Assembly: GCF_014651075.1 (NCBI RefSeq)
Contig: NZ_BMWE01000028.1
Coordinates: forward strand, 1-64,000
From: Streptomyces djakartensis
GTDB taxonomy: Bacteria > Actinomycetota > Actinomycetes > Streptomycetales > Streptomycetaceae
Direction: 5' to 3'
Length of the DNA: 64,000 nt
Part shown: piece after piece, positions 19,354-28,425 of the stretch
Layout: every line of letters starts with the position of its first letter
Numbering within the stretch: position 1 is the first letter of the stretch
Notes under the pieces: generated by a model
Seen by the model: only the letters and a program-made list of their open reading frames with translations
Told to the model about the DNA's origin: nothing
Database searches by the model: none
Program-made: the position numbers and the translations under genes

Positions 19354-19679
19354 CCCAGCGGCACGACTGCCCGCAGCGGTGGCGGTCGGCGCTCCAGGTA
19401 CTCGGCGTGGGTGCTGGGGGCGGGGCGTTGCGCAACCCGGCGTCGCGGGGTGCCGCTGCGCCCACCCGTGCCGCCCCAGCGGCACGACTGCCCGCAGCGG
19501 GGGCGAAGCGGCTGCCCGCAGCTGGGACGGCCGGCAGCCGCGTATGGCGAGAAGGGGACGTGTCGGGGGGTGTCCGCCCGCAGCGGTTGGCGCGTCAACG
19601 GACAGACACTCGTCATCCGACTCCATCGCGCCGTTCCGAGGACGGACACCCCCCGACACGTCCCCGACCCACCCACCCC
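19354..19679. repeat. Dispersed repeat, copy A
   Basis: About 330 bp shared with a second copy at 58236-58636. It contains repeated CCAGCGGCACGACTGCCCGC blocks and a core bounded by perfect 23-bp inverted arms (19554-19576 and 19643-19665). Open frames through it (both strands) are low-complexity and unlike proteins. It could be a non-autonomous mobile element or a large structured repeat. Its right edge abuts a truncated oxidoreductase gene. Confidence 0.75.
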
Positions 19680-19928
19680 GCACAGGCGAAGCCCCCACGA
19701 TCTCGCACAGCCCCGGGACAGCCAAACGTACGGATTGCGCCGCGCCTCCCCCTCCTTCACCCACCCGATCGAGCTGTCGGCCACGCCGTACTCCCCTTCG
19801 ACGTCCGCCCACAAGGACGACACCCGCGGCGCCCCGTCCGCCCCCAGCATCGCGAGATGCCAGAAGCCCACCGCCGCCAGCCGCTCTCGAATATGCCCGT
19901 TGAGCTTGCCGTTCACGTTTCCCCACAC
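19680..19928 (-). pseudogene. Truncated PPOX-class (pyridoxamine-5'-phosphate oxidase-like) gene
   Basis: On the minus strand the first 70 residues resemble the N-terminal half of F420/FMN-dependent PPOX proteins: RERLAAVGFWHLAMLGADG, then APRVSSLWADVEGEYG and EARRNPYVWLS. Family members are about 125-150 aa; here similarity stops after WLS, roughly 40 bp before the edge of the dispersed repeat, and the frame runs on into repeat sequence. Most likely a decayed remnant whose 3' half was lost when the repeat arrived. GTG 19928 is a possible original start. Confidence 0.6.
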
Positions 19929-20089
19929 CCCTCCGGACCCCCGTCCGGCGGCTCCGCCCCCCCCTCACCCCCGTCCCACCCCAGCCCGCGAGACGCTCGT
20001 CACCCCCGCCCGAACCCACCAGTAGCCGTACTTTCCTACAATCCGTGTTCCTGGCCGAACAGACCGTAGTCGCCGCAGCCCCACGCCCC

Positions 20090-20095
20090 TAGCTT
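20090..20095 (+). promoter_or_regulatory. -10 element of a leaderless XRE gene
   Basis: TAGCTT followed by 7 nt and then GTG 20103. With no ribosome site, transcription and translation would begin at the same base. Confidence 0.5.
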
Positions 20096-20102
20096 GTGGC
20101 CC

Positions 20103-20834
20103 GTGCGCCGACCTTCTCCCCGTCCGAGCGAACCGACCCCTACCCCCACACCCCCGCCCTTCAACGCTCCCGCGGCCCGACGCCTGCGCGCAGCCCTGGG
20201 CATGACCCCCGAACACGTCGCCCACGACATGCGCGTCTCCTACGGCCATCCCCGCATCACCCCGGACCACGTCATGGCATGGGAACGCGGTGCCGCGGCC
20301 CCGTCCGGCCCCGAACTCACCGCCCTCGCGGGCGTCCTGTGGTGCTCGCCGGGCGAACTCATCGGCAGACCCCGCACCCTGCGCGAGCACCGCATCGCCC
20401 GCGGCCTGGCCCCCGAGGACGTGGCCCGTGTCGTCGGGCACGAACTCCACGCCTATCTGCACATGGAGGAGACCGACACCTGGCGCGGCACCGACCGCCA
20501 GTCCGCCGCGCTCGCCCACCTGCTGGGCCTGCGCCTGCCCGACCTCGTCACCGTCACGGGCCGTGACGCCAGACTCGGCGACCTGCTGCGCAGCGCCGTC
20601 ATGAACCGCTGGCAGGCCCATGTGCGCCAGGTGTCGAAACTCGTTCCCCTGGAGCGGCACTTCCTGGAGAGCGCCCTCCGGGCCCTGCACCAGGACTACC
20701 AGGGCCACATGGCCGCCACCCTGAGCCGGGGTGGCGGAAGGAGCGACGCCGGCGATCTGGCCCGCGACTTCCTCGACCGGATCGTCGACCACTTCTGGAC
20801 GAGAGTCCAGGCGGCCCCTCCCGGGAATCGATGA
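20103..20834 (+). CDS. XRE-family helix-turn-helix protein
   Basis: 243-aa DNA-binding protein. After a Pro-rich N-terminus, the HTH region AARRLRAALGMTPEHVAHDM to VMAWERGAAAPSGPELTALAGVLWCSPGEL is followed by a second HTH-like segment LREHRIARGLAPEDVARVVGH, giving a duplicated cro-like module; a helical C-terminal half follows. GTG 20103 is chosen because a -10 hexamer lies 7 nt upstream; a TTG three codons earlier is in frame but falls within that promoter. Convergent with pfkA. Target genes unknown. Confidence 0.8.
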   Translation: MRRPSPRPSEPTPTPTPPPFNAPAARRLRAALGMTPEHVAHDMRVSYGHPRITPDHVMAWERGAAAPSGPELTALAGVLWCSPGELIGRPRTLREHRIARGLAPEDVARVVGHELHAYLHMEETDTWRGTDRQSAALAHLLGLRLPDLVTVTGRDARLGDLLRSAVMNRWQAHVRQVSKLVPLERHFLESALRALHQDYQGHMAATLSRGGGRSDAGDLARDFLDRIVDHFWTRVQAAPPGNR

Positions 20835-20864
20835 GGCGAGCCCGGCCCAGTGCCGCGGCGGGCA

Positions 20865-21890
20865 CTAGAACACCGACTCGGCCTCGTCCATCCGGTCCTT
20901 CGGCACCGTCTTCAGCTCGGTGACCGCCTCCGCGAGCGGCACCATCACGATCTCCGTTCCGCGCAGCGCGGTCATCTTGCCGAACTGCCCCTGGTGCGCG
21001 GCTTCCACCGCGTGCCAGCCGAAGCGCGTGGCGAGCACCCTGTCGTACGCGGTCGGCGTACCACCGCGCTGGACGTGGCCGAGAATGACCGGCTTGGCCT
21101 CCTTGCCGAGGCGCCGCTCCAGCTCGTGGGCGAGTGCGGTGCCGATACCGAGGAAGCGCTCGTGGCCGAACTGGTCGATCTCGCCCTTGCCGTAGTCCAT
21201 GGAGCCTTCGACGGGGTGCGCGCCCTCGGCGACGCAGACGACCGCGAACTTCTTGCCGCGGGCGAAGCGCTCCTCGACCATCGTCGCGAGATCGGCGGGG
21301 TCGAACGGACGCTCCGGCAGACAGATGCCGTGCGCACCGGCCGCCATCCCCGACTCCAGCGCGATCCACCCGGCGTGGCGTCCCATGACCTCGACCACCA
21401 TCACCCGCTGGTGGGACTCGGCCGTGGTCTTCAGGCGGTCCATCGCCTCGGTGGCGACCCCGACGGCCGTGTCGAAACCGAAGGTGCGGTCCGTGGACGA
21501 GATGTCGTTGTCGATCGTCTTCGGGACGCCCACGACCGGCAGGCCCGCGTCGGACAGCATGCGGGCCGCCGTCAGCGTGCCCTCGCCGCCGATCGGGATC
21601 AGCGCGTCGATGCCGAACTCGTGGATCATGTCGGAGGCGTTGGCGCAGGCCTCACGGAGACGGTCGCGCTCCAGCCGGGACGACCCGAGGATGGTGCCGC
21701 CGCGGGCGAGGATGCCGCTGACCGCGTTCAGGTCGAGGCTGCGGTAGCGGCCGTCCAGCAGGCCCGCGTAGCCGTCCTCGAAGCCGATGACCTCGTCCCC
21801 GTAGTTGTCGACCGCCCGGTGCACGACCGACCGGATTACGGCGTTCAGGCCGGGGCAGTCGCCGCCTGCGGTGAGAACTCCGATACGCAT
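20865..21890 (-). CDS. pfkA: 6-phosphofructokinase
   Basis: 341-aa glycolytic enzyme phosphorylating fructose-6-phosphate. Motifs: RIGVLTAGGDCPGLNAVIR, PIGGEGTLTAARML, GVPKTIDNDI with catalytic Asp, EVMGRHAGWIAL, and ILGHVQRGGTP. The nucleotide-site residues are mixed: Gly in GGEGT as in ATP enzymes and Lys in VPKTIDND as in PPi enzymes, a combination known in actinobacterial group III Pfks. ATG 21890 fits the usual length and has GGAG upstream. It is divergent from pta with a 220-bp gap. Confidence 0.95.
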   Translation of the reverse strand: MRIGVLTAGGDCPGLNAVIRSVVHRAVDNYGDEVIGFEDGYAGLLDGRYRSLDLNAVSGILARGGTILGSSRLERDRLREACANASDMIHEFGIDALIPIGGEGTLTAARMLSDAGLPVVGVPKTIDNDISSTDRTFGFDTAVGVATEAMDRLKTTAESHQRVMVVEVMGRHAGWIALESGMAAGAHGICLPERPFDPADLATMVEERFARGKKFAVVCVAEGAHPVEGSMDYGKGEIDQFGHERFLGIGTALAHELERRLGKEAKPVILGHVQRGGTPTAYDRVLATRFGWHAVEAAHQGQFGKMTALRGTEIVMVPLAEAVTELKTVPKDRMDEAESVF

Positions 21891-22110
21891 CGTGCTGTGT
21901 CTCCTGCTCGCTGTGGACACCGGTGAGCTTCTGCCGATTGTTTCACGCTCCACGGCCCGGTTGGCCACCCACTCTGACGGGCGCCTTATCCATCGGCGGA
22001 GGTATTGTCAAGGCGTTCCGCTCACCTCGATGGGCGATTTTTTGCAATCCTCGACGTACCAACTCGGCATACCACCTCGACGTACCACTGAGACGAAACG
22101 GAGAGCCCGC

Positions 22111-24213
22111 GTGACCCGCAGCGTGTACGTGACCGGCATCGACCGCGGCGACGGCCGCCAGGTCGTCGAATTGGGGGTCATGGAGCTCCTCACCCGGCAG
22201 GTCGACCGGGTGGGCGTCTTCCGTCCCCTGGTCCATGACGGGCCGGACCGCCTCTTCGAGCTGCTGCGCGCCCGCTACCGGCTCACCCAGGACCCGGCGA
22301 CCGTCTACGGCATGGACTACCACGAGGCGTCCGCGCTCCAGGCCGAGGCCGGCACGGACGAGCTGGTGTCCACCCTCGTCGACCGCTTCCACCTGGTCGC
22401 CCGCGACTACGACGTCGTCCTGGTCCTCGGAACCGACTACGCCGGCACCCAGCTCCCGGACGAGCTGTCGCTCAACGCCCGGCTGGCGAACGAGTTCGGC
22501 GCGTCCGTGCTCCCCGTCGTCGGCGGCCGCAAGCAGACCGTGGAGTCCGTGCTCGCCGAGACCCGCAACGCCTACCGCGCCTACGACACCCTCGGCTGCG
22601 ACGTCCTGGCCATGGTCACCAACCGGGTCGCCCGCGAGGACCGTGACGAGATCGCCGGCCAGCTGGACTCCAGGCTCCCCGTGCCCTGCTACGTCCTGCC
22701 CGACGAGCCGGCCCTGTCCGCCCCCACCGTCTCGCAGATCAGCCACGCCCTGGGCGGCAAGGTGGTGCTCGGCGACGACTCGGGCCTCGCCCGGGACGTA
22801 CTCGGTTTCGTCTTCGGCGGCGCGATGCTGCCGAACTTCCTGAACGCCCTGACCCCGGGCTGCCTGGTCGTCACCCCCGGCGACCGCGCGGACCTGGTGG
22901 TCGGCGCGCTCGCCGCGCACAGCGCCGGCACCCCGCCGATCGCGGGCGTCCTGCTCACCCTGGACGAGGTGCCCGGCCACGACATCCTCACCCTCGCCGA
23001 CCGCCTCGCCCCCGGTACCCCCGTGCTGTCGGTGGCCGGCACCAGCTTCCCCACCGCCGAGCAGCTGTTCTCGCTGGAGGGCAAGCTGAACGCGGCCACC
23101 CCGCGCAAGGCGGAGCGCGCCCTCGGCCTGTTCGAGCGGTACGCCGACACCGCCGACCTCGCCCGCCGGGTCTCCGCGCCGAGCAGCGACCGCGTCACGC
23201 CGATGATGTTCGAGCACAAGCTGCTGGAGCAGGCCCGTTCCGATCTGCGTCGGGTCGTCCTGCCCGAGGGCACCGAGGAGCGTGTGCTGCACGCCGCCGA
23301 GGTGCTGCTGCGCCGCGGCGTGTGTGAGCTGACCCTGCTCGGCCCGGTCGACCAGATCCGCAAGAAGGCCGCCGACCTCGGTGTCGACCTCGGCGAGTCC
23401 CAGCTGATCGACCCGGCCGCCTCCGACCTGCGCGACTCCTTCGCCGAGAAGTACGCGACGCTGCGCGCCCACCGCGGCGTCACCGTGGAGCTGGCCTACG
23501 ACGTCGTCTCCGACGTGAACTACTTCGGCACGCTGATGGTGCAGGAGGGCCTGGCCGACGGCATGGTGTCGGGTTCCGTGCACTCCACGGCCGCGACCAT
23601 CCGCCCGGCCTTCGAGATCATCAAGACCAAGCCGGACGCGGACATCGTCTCGTCGGTGTTCTTCATGTGCCTGGCCGACAAGGTCCTGGTCTACGGCGAC
23701 TGCGCGGTCAACCCCGACCCGAACGCCGAGCAGCTCGCCGACATCGCCATCCAGTCGGCGACGACGGCCGAGCAGTTCGGCGTGGAGCCGCGCATCGCGA
23801 TGCTGTCGTACTCCACGGGCACCTCCGGATCCGGCGCCGACGTCGACAAGGTCCGCGAGGCCACCGAGCTGGTCCGCTCCCGCCGCCCCGACCTGAAGAT
23901 CGAGGGCCCGATCCAGTACGACGCCGCCGTGGAGCCGTCGGTCGCGGCGACCAAGCTGCCCGGCTCCGAGGTCGCGGGGCAGGCGAGCGTGCTGATCTTC
24001 CCCGACCTGAACACCGGCAACAACACCTACAAGGCCGTGCAGCGTTCGGCCGGCGCGATCGCCGTCGGCCCGGTGCTGCAGGGCCTGCGCAAGCCGGTCA
24101 ACGACCTGTCCCGGGGCGCCCTCGTCCAGGACATCGTCAACACCGTGGCCATCACGGCCATCCAGGCCCAGTCCCCCGCCCCGTCCCCGAGCGAGAAGGC
24201 AGCCGCCCAGTGA
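22111..24213 (+). CDS. pta: Phosphate acetyltransferase, long two-domain form
   Basis: 700-aa enzyme interconverting acetyl-CoA and acetyl phosphate. The N-terminal half (TRSVYVTGIDRGDGRQVVEL onward) is the P-loop-like regulatory region (DRTGG domain). The C-terminal catalytic half starts near residue 370 (MFEHKLLEQARSDLRRVVLP) and includes MLSYSTGTSGSG, IEGPIQYDAAVEPSVA and FPDLNTGNNTYKAVQR. GTG 22111 is chosen because GGAGAG precedes it; the 100 residues that could be read upstream are not protein-like. Its stop overlaps ackA by GTGA. Confidence 0.95.
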   Translation: MTRSVYVTGIDRGDGRQVVELGVMELLTRQVDRVGVFRPLVHDGPDRLFELLRARYRLTQDPATVYGMDYHEASALQAEAGTDELVSTLVDRFHLVARDYDVVLVLGTDYAGTQLPDELSLNARLANEFGASVLPVVGGRKQTVESVLAETRNAYRAYDTLGCDVLAMVTNRVAREDRDEIAGQLDSRLPVPCYVLPDEPALSAPTVSQISHALGGKVVLGDDSGLARDVLGFVFGGAMLPNFLNALTPGCLVVTPGDRADLVVGALAAHSAGTPPIAGVLLTLDEVPGHDILTLADRLAPGTPVLSVAGTSFPTAEQLFSLEGKLNAATPRKAERALGLFERYADTADLARRVSAPSSDRVTPMMFEHKLLEQARSDLRRVVLPEGTEERVLHAAEVLLRRGVCELTLLGPVDQIRKKAADLGVDLGESQLIDPAASDLRDSFAEKYATLRAHRGVTVELAYDVVSDVNYFGTLMVQEGLADGMVSGSVHSTAATIRPAFEIIKTKPDADIVSSVFFMCLADKVLVYGDCAVNPDPNAEQLADIAIQSATTAEQFGVEPRIAMLSYSTGTSGSGADVDKVREATELVRSRRPDLKIEGPIQYDAAVEPSVAATKLPGSEVAGQASVLIFPDLNTGNNTYKAVQRSAGAIAVGPVLQGLRKPVNDLSRGALVQDIVNTVAITAIQAQSPAPSPSEKAAAQ

Positions 24214-25424
24214 GCCCGTCCCGTGTCCTCGTCCTGAACTCCGGCTCGTCGTCGGTGAAGTACCAGCTGCTCGACATGCGTGACAGCAGCCGGCTGGCGG
24301 TGGGCCTGGTCGAGCGCATCGGCGAGCAGACCTCCCGCCTCAAGCACACCCCGGCCGGCGGCGAGAGCCGGGAGCGCGGCGGTGCGATCGCCGACCACGA
24401 CGCCGCCCTGAAGGCCGTCGCCGAGGAGCTCGCCCACGACGGCCTCGGCCTGGACTCGCCCGAACTGGCCGCGATCGGGCACCGCGTGGTGCACGGCGGC
24501 AAGTCCTTCACCGAGCCGACCGTGATCGACGACACGGTCCTCGCCGAGATCGAGCGGCTCATCCCCGTGGCCCCGCTGCACAACCCGGCCAACCTCACCG
24601 GCATCCGCACGGCCCGGGCGCTGCGACCGGACCTGCCGCAGGTCGCCGTCTTCGACACCGCGTTCCACACGACGATGCCGGAATCGGCCGCCCGCTACGC
24701 GATCGACGTCCAGACGGCCGACGAGCACCGCATCCGCCGCTACGGCTTCCACGGCACCTCCCACGCCTACGTCTCCCGGGCCACGGCCGAGCTGCTGGGC
24801 AAGGACCCGTCCGAGGTGAACGTGATCGTGCTGCACCTGGGCAACGGGGCGTCCGCCTCGGCCGTGCGGGGCGGCCGTTGCGTGGACACCTCCATGGGGC
24901 TGACGCCTTTGGAGGGGCTCGTGATGGGTACGCGCTCCGGAGACATGGACCCGGCCGTCATCTTCCATTTGATGCGTGTTGGTGGAATGTCCGCCGACGA
25001 GATCGACACTCTTCTCAACAAGAAGAGCGGTCTGATCGGTCTGTGCGGTGACAACGACATGAGGGAGATCCGCCGTCGCGTCGACGAGGGCGACGAGCAG
25101 GCGGAGCTGGCGTTCGACATCTACATTCACCGCCTGAAGAAGTACATCGGCGCCTATTACGCCGTTCTCGGGCGGGTGGACGCGGTCGCCTTCACCGCCG
25201 GCGTCGGCGAGAACGCGGCGCCCGTACGGGAGGCCGCCCTGGCGGGCCTGGAGGAGCTGGGCCTGGCGGTGGACGGTGAGCGGAACGCGGCGCGCGGCGA
25301 CGGGGCGAGGCTGATCTCGCCGGACGGCGCCCGGGTCGCGGTGGCGGTGGTACCCACTGACGAGGAATTGGAGATCGCGACGCAGACCTACGCGCTGGTA
25401 AACGATTCAGGGAATCACACCTGA
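24210..25424 (+). CDS. ackA: Acetate kinase
   Basis: 404-aa enzyme converting acetyl phosphate and ADP to acetate and ATP. ASKHA fold motifs: VLVLNSGSSSVKYQ at the N-terminus, GHRVVHGGKSF, AVFDTAFHTTMP, YGFHGTSHAYVS, VIVLHLGNGASASAV, and FTAGVGENAAPVRE. Translationally coupled to pta. Together they give overflow acetate or acetate assimilation and set acetyl phosphate levels. Confidence 0.96.
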   Translation: MSPSRVLVLNSGSSSVKYQLLDMRDSSRLAVGLVERIGEQTSRLKHTPAGGESRERGGAIADHDAALKAVAEELAHDGLGLDSPELAAIGHRVVHGGKSFTEPTVIDDTVLAEIERLIPVAPLHNPANLTGIRTARALRPDLPQVAVFDTAFHTTMPESAARYAIDVQTADEHRIRRYGFHGTSHAYVSRATAELLGKDPSEVNVIVLHLGNGASASAVRGGRCVDTSMGLTPLEGLVMGTRSGDMDPAVIFHLMRVGGMSADEIDTLLNKKSGLIGLCGDNDMREIRRRVDEGDEQAELAFDIYIHRLKKYIGAYYAVLGRVDAVAFTAGVGENAAPVREAALAGLEELGLAVDGERNAARGDGARLISPDGARVAVAVVPTDEELEIATQTYALVNDSGNHT

Positions 25425-25485
25425 GCGGCATCCCGCCCTTTTGTATTTTCCGCCAGACGGAATATTCCGTTGCGAAACAAACCGA

Positions 25486-25491
25486 TAGGAT
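25486..25491 (+). promoter_or_regulatory. -10 element of a leaderless pyk transcript
   Basis: TAGGAT, then 6 nt, then ATG 25498, with no ribosome site. pyk may therefore have its own leaderless promoter in addition to read-through from ackA. Confidence 0.5.
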
Positions 25492-25497
25492 CGCCCC

Positions 25498-26925
25498 ATG
25501 CGCCGTTCGAAAATCGTCTGTACTCTCGGCCCCGCGGTCGACTCCCACGATCAGCTTGTCGCGTTGATCGAAGCCGGCATGAACGTGGCCCGCTTCAACT
25601 TCAGCCACGGCTCGCACGCCGAGCACCAGGGCCGGTACGACCGGGTCCGGGCCGCCGCCAAGGAGACCGGCCGGGCCATCGGTGTCCTCGCCGACCTGCA
25701 GGGCCCGAAGATCCGTCTGGAGACCTTCGCCGAGGGCCCCGTGGAACTGGTGCGCGGTGACGAGTTCACCATCACCACCGAGGACGTCCCGGGCGACAAG
25801 ACGATCTGCGGAACGACCTACAAGGGCCTGCCGGGCGACGTCTCCCACGGCGACCAGATCCTCATCAACGACGGCAACGTCGAACTGAAGGTCACCGAGG
25901 TCCACGGGCACCGGGTGAAGACGATCGTCATCGAGGGCGGCGTCATCTCCGACCACAAGGGCATCAACCTGCCCGGCGCGGCCGTCAACGTGCCCGCCCT
26001 GTCCGAGAAGGACATCGAGGACCTCCGCTTCGCCCTCCGCATGGGCTGCGACCTGGTCGCGCTGTCCTTCGTCCGTGACGCCAAGGACGTCCACGACGTG
26101 CACCGCGTCATGGACGAGGAGGGCCGCCGCGTCCCGGTCATCGCCAAGGTGGAGAAGCCGCAGGCGGTGCAGAACATGGAGGACGTCGTGATGGCGTTCG
26201 ACGGCGTGATGGTCGCCCGCGGTGACCTGGCCGTCGAGTACCCGCTCGAGAAGGTCCCGATGGTGCAGAAGCGGCTCATCGAACTGTGCCGCCGCAACGC
26301 CAAGCCGGTGATCGTGGCGACCCAGATGATGGAGTCCATGATCACCAACTCCCGTCCGACCCGCGCCGAGGCCTCCGACGTGGCCAACGCGATCCTGGAC
26401 GGCGCCGACGCGGTCATGCTGAGCGCCGAATCGTCCGTGGGCGCCTACCCGATCGAGACCGTCAAGACGATGTCGAAGATCGTCACCGCGGCCGAGCAGG
26501 AGCTGCTCTCCAAGGGCCTGCAGCCGCTGGTCCCCGGCAAGAAGCCGCGCACGCAGGGCGGTTCGGTCGCCCGCGCCGCCTGCGAGATCGCCGACTTCCT
26601 CGGCGGCCGGGGCCTGGTCGCCTTCACCCAGTCCGGCGACACCGCCCGCCGCCTGTCCCGCTACCGCGCCCAGCAGCCGATCATCGCCTTCACCACCGAC
26701 GAGGGCACCCGCAACCAGATGGCACTCAGCTGGGGCGTGGAGCCGCACGTCGTGCCGTTCGTGAACAGCACCGACGAGATGGTCGACCTGGTGGAGCAGG
26801 AGCTGGTCAAGCTCAACCGCTTCAACGCGGGCGACATCGTGGTCATCACCGCCGGCTCGCCCCCCGGCGTCCCCGGCACCACCAACATGGTCCGCGTCCA
26901 CCACCTGGGCGGCGGCAAGGGCTGA
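25498..26925 (+). CDS. pyk: Pyruvate kinase
   Basis: 475-aa glycolytic enzyme making pyruvate and ATP. Motifs: RRSKIVCTLGPAVDS, NVARFNFSHGSH, ADLQGPKIRLE, catalytic Lys in PVIAKVEKPQAV, GVMVARGDLAVEYP, ANAILDGADAVMLSAESSVG. The C-terminal allosteric domain from about 350 is complete. It follows ackA by 73 bp and is followed by two terminators. Confidence 0.96.
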   Translation: MRRSKIVCTLGPAVDSHDQLVALIEAGMNVARFNFSHGSHAEHQGRYDRVRAAAKETGRAIGVLADLQGPKIRLETFAEGPVELVRGDEFTITTEDVPGDKTICGTTYKGLPGDVSHGDQILINDGNVELKVTEVHGHRVKTIVIEGGVISDHKGINLPGAAVNVPALSEKDIEDLRFALRMGCDLVALSFVRDAKDVHDVHRVMDEEGRRVPVIAKVEKPQAVQNMEDVVMAFDGVMVARGDLAVEYPLEKVPMVQKRLIELCRRNAKPVIVATQMMESMITNSRPTRAEASDVANAILDGADAVMLSAESSVGAYPIETVKTMSKIVTAAEQELLSKGLQPLVPGKKPRTQGGSVARAACEIADFLGGRGLVAFTQSGDTARRLSRYRAQQPIIAFTTDEGTRNQMALSWGVEPHVVPFVNSTDEMVDLVEQELVKLNRFNAGDIVVITAGSPPGVPGTTNMVRVHHLGGGKG

Positions 26926-26950
26926 CCGGCCGAGGTCTTGATACGCGACT

Positions 26951-26981
26951 GAGGGCGTTCCCTGTGACGGGGGACGCCCTC
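26951..26981 (+). terminator. pyk terminator
   Basis: Arms GAGGGCGTTCCC and GGGGACGCCCTC, 11 of 12 paired with one G-T, loop of 7, followed by GGTCGCTTT. It lies 25 nt after the pyk stop. Confidence 0.75.
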
Positions 26982-27000
26982 GGTCGCTTTCGTGCGTCTG

Positions 27001-27030
27001 TGCCCCGCCGGGTCGACACCCGGCGGGGCA
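27001..27030. terminator. Bidirectional hairpin between convergent transcripts
   Basis: Perfect 13-bp stem TGCCCCGCCGGGT with loop CGAC. It separates pyk (plus) from the envelope operon ending at 27070 (minus) and can stop both. Confidence 0.75.
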
Positions 27031-27069
27031 CAGTGTGTTGCGGCTCCCGGAGAGGCCCCTGAGGCGGCG

Positions 27070-28425
27070 TCAGTCGGTGACGTACTGGTGCAGCCCCGGC
27101 ACGGTCAGCGTGCCACCGAACTGGCCGGCCTGGGTGACCTTCACCTTGGTGAAGTAGATCTCCGCGAGGTTCAGAGGCGGCGGGTGCTCGGGGTCGAACG
27201 TGAGCGGGACCAACCCGAGCAGGTTGCCCGAGATCTTCTCCGTGTACATCACCGTCTTGCCGTCGGTGATCGTGGACGTCGACCCCTTGGCCGCCTGGAC
27301 ATGGTGAGTCTTGCCGGACTGCTTGTCCTTGACGAGCTGGTGCAGGTCCCCGATCTCGGTGCCGTCGGAGATGACGAACTTCAGGACCTTCTTGGTGGCA
27401 CCGCTCGCCGTCTTCACCTCGACGATGCCCTGGTAGTCGGCGCCGTGCAGCTTCAGCGAGCTGGCCTCCAGGTACCAGGGGTCGTCGGGCACGAGGATCT
27501 TGTTGTCGATCCCGCCCTCGGCGTCCGTGGCGGCCGGGCAGTCCTCGGGGTCCACGGAGGGGCTCTCGGACGGGCTGGGGGAGGCGGTGGCCTTGTCCGC
27601 CGCCTCCTCGACCGCCTTCTCGGCGGCCCCGGTGGTGCCCTCCGCCGCCCTCGACGCCGTGTCGGTCGTGTCCTTCACGGTGTCCCTGGCCGTGTCGGTG
27701 ACCTTGTCGGTGGTCTCCTTGACGGTGTCGGAGGCGTCGTCCGTCACCGAGGGCTTCTCGGTGGCCTCGGACTCACCCGTGTCGCCGGACGGCGACGTGG
27801 ACGCGGACGGCGTGGGGCTCGGGCTCTCGGTGGACTTGCCGCCCGTGAGGATGCCGCCGATCGCGTCGCCGATGTCCTCGAGAACGTTGCCGCCGCTCTC
27901 CGACGGCGACGGGCTGGGCGTTGCCGCCTCGTCCTCGCCCGAGGTGTCCGAGGAGGCCGAAGGAGCCGGTGTGGGCTGAGTCTTGTCGTCCTGGTCGTCG
28001 GAACCTGAATCCGACGAACCTGAACCCGCCGGGTCCTTGTCCTCGTCCGAACCGCCGGCGGACGCCGAGGGCGTCGGCTCAGCCGTCGCCTCGTCCTTCT
28101 CGCCGTCGGTCTCACTGCCGCTCGGCGAGGGCGACGGAGAAGCGTCGTCCTTGCCCTTGTCGCCCTCCAGCGCCGCGACGCAGTCCTTGTACTCGTCGGC
28201 CTTGAGGCTGTTCGACGTCGACGGCTGGTCGTCGGCGAGGGCCAGCGTCGGGGTGAAGCCCATGCCCATGAGGACCGCGGTGGGCATCGCCGCCATGGCT
28301 ATCGCCTTGCCGGCCGGCATCTGGAACCGGGTGAACAGCGGCTTCTTCGGGGCCGCGTGGCGCGGCCCGGTTCTCACACGGGACGCCTCCGCGTCAGCCC
28401 CGCGAGTCACCTCGTCAGCCGGCAC
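27070..28425 (-). CDS. Ser/Thr/Asp-rich envelope protein of the DUF6230/DUF6114 operon
   Basis: 451-aa protein with one membrane segment near residues 37-63 (GKAIAMAAMPTAVLMGMGFT ending in LALA, a possible signal sequence). About 230 residues of low complexity follow, rich in Ser, Pro, Thr, Asp and Glu with SPSPSPS and TxxTxKxT repeats, typical of a wall-spanning linker. The C-terminal 150 residues fold-like region (DNKILVPDDPWYLEASSLKL to GTLTVPGLHQYVTD) ends much like the DUF6230 neighbour (GTFTLPGL), so the two may be related. GTG 28425 with GGGAGG upstream overlaps the previous gene by 11 nt. Function unknown. Confidence 0.78.
   Translation of the reverse strand: MPADEVTRGADAEASRVRTGPRHAAPKKPLFTRFQMPAGKAIAMAAMPTAVLMGMGFTPTLALADDQPSTSNSLKADEYKDCVAALEGDKGKDDASPSPSPSGSETDGEKDEATAEPTPSASAGGSDEDKDPAGSGSSDSGSDDQDDKTQPTPAPSASSDTSGEDEAATPSPSPSESGGNVLEDIGDAIGGILTGGKSTESPSPTPSASTSPSGDTGESEATEKPSVTDDASDTVKETTDKVTDTARDTVKDTTDTASRAAEGTTGAAEKAVEEAADKATASPSPSESPSVDPEDCPAATDAEGGIDNKILVPDDPWYLEASSLKLHGADYQGIVEVKTASGATKKVLKFVISDGTEIGDLHQLVKDKQSGKTHHVQAAKGSTSTITDGKTVMYTEKISGNLLGLVPLTFDPEHPPPLNLAEIYFTKVKVTQAGQFGGTLTVPGLHQYVTD

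Noticed and set aside
19303-20069. Several 190-240 codon frames across dispersed repeat copy A
   Set aside because: All read through repeat blocks, rich in Pro/Arg/Ala with no family similarity except the short PPOX remnant.
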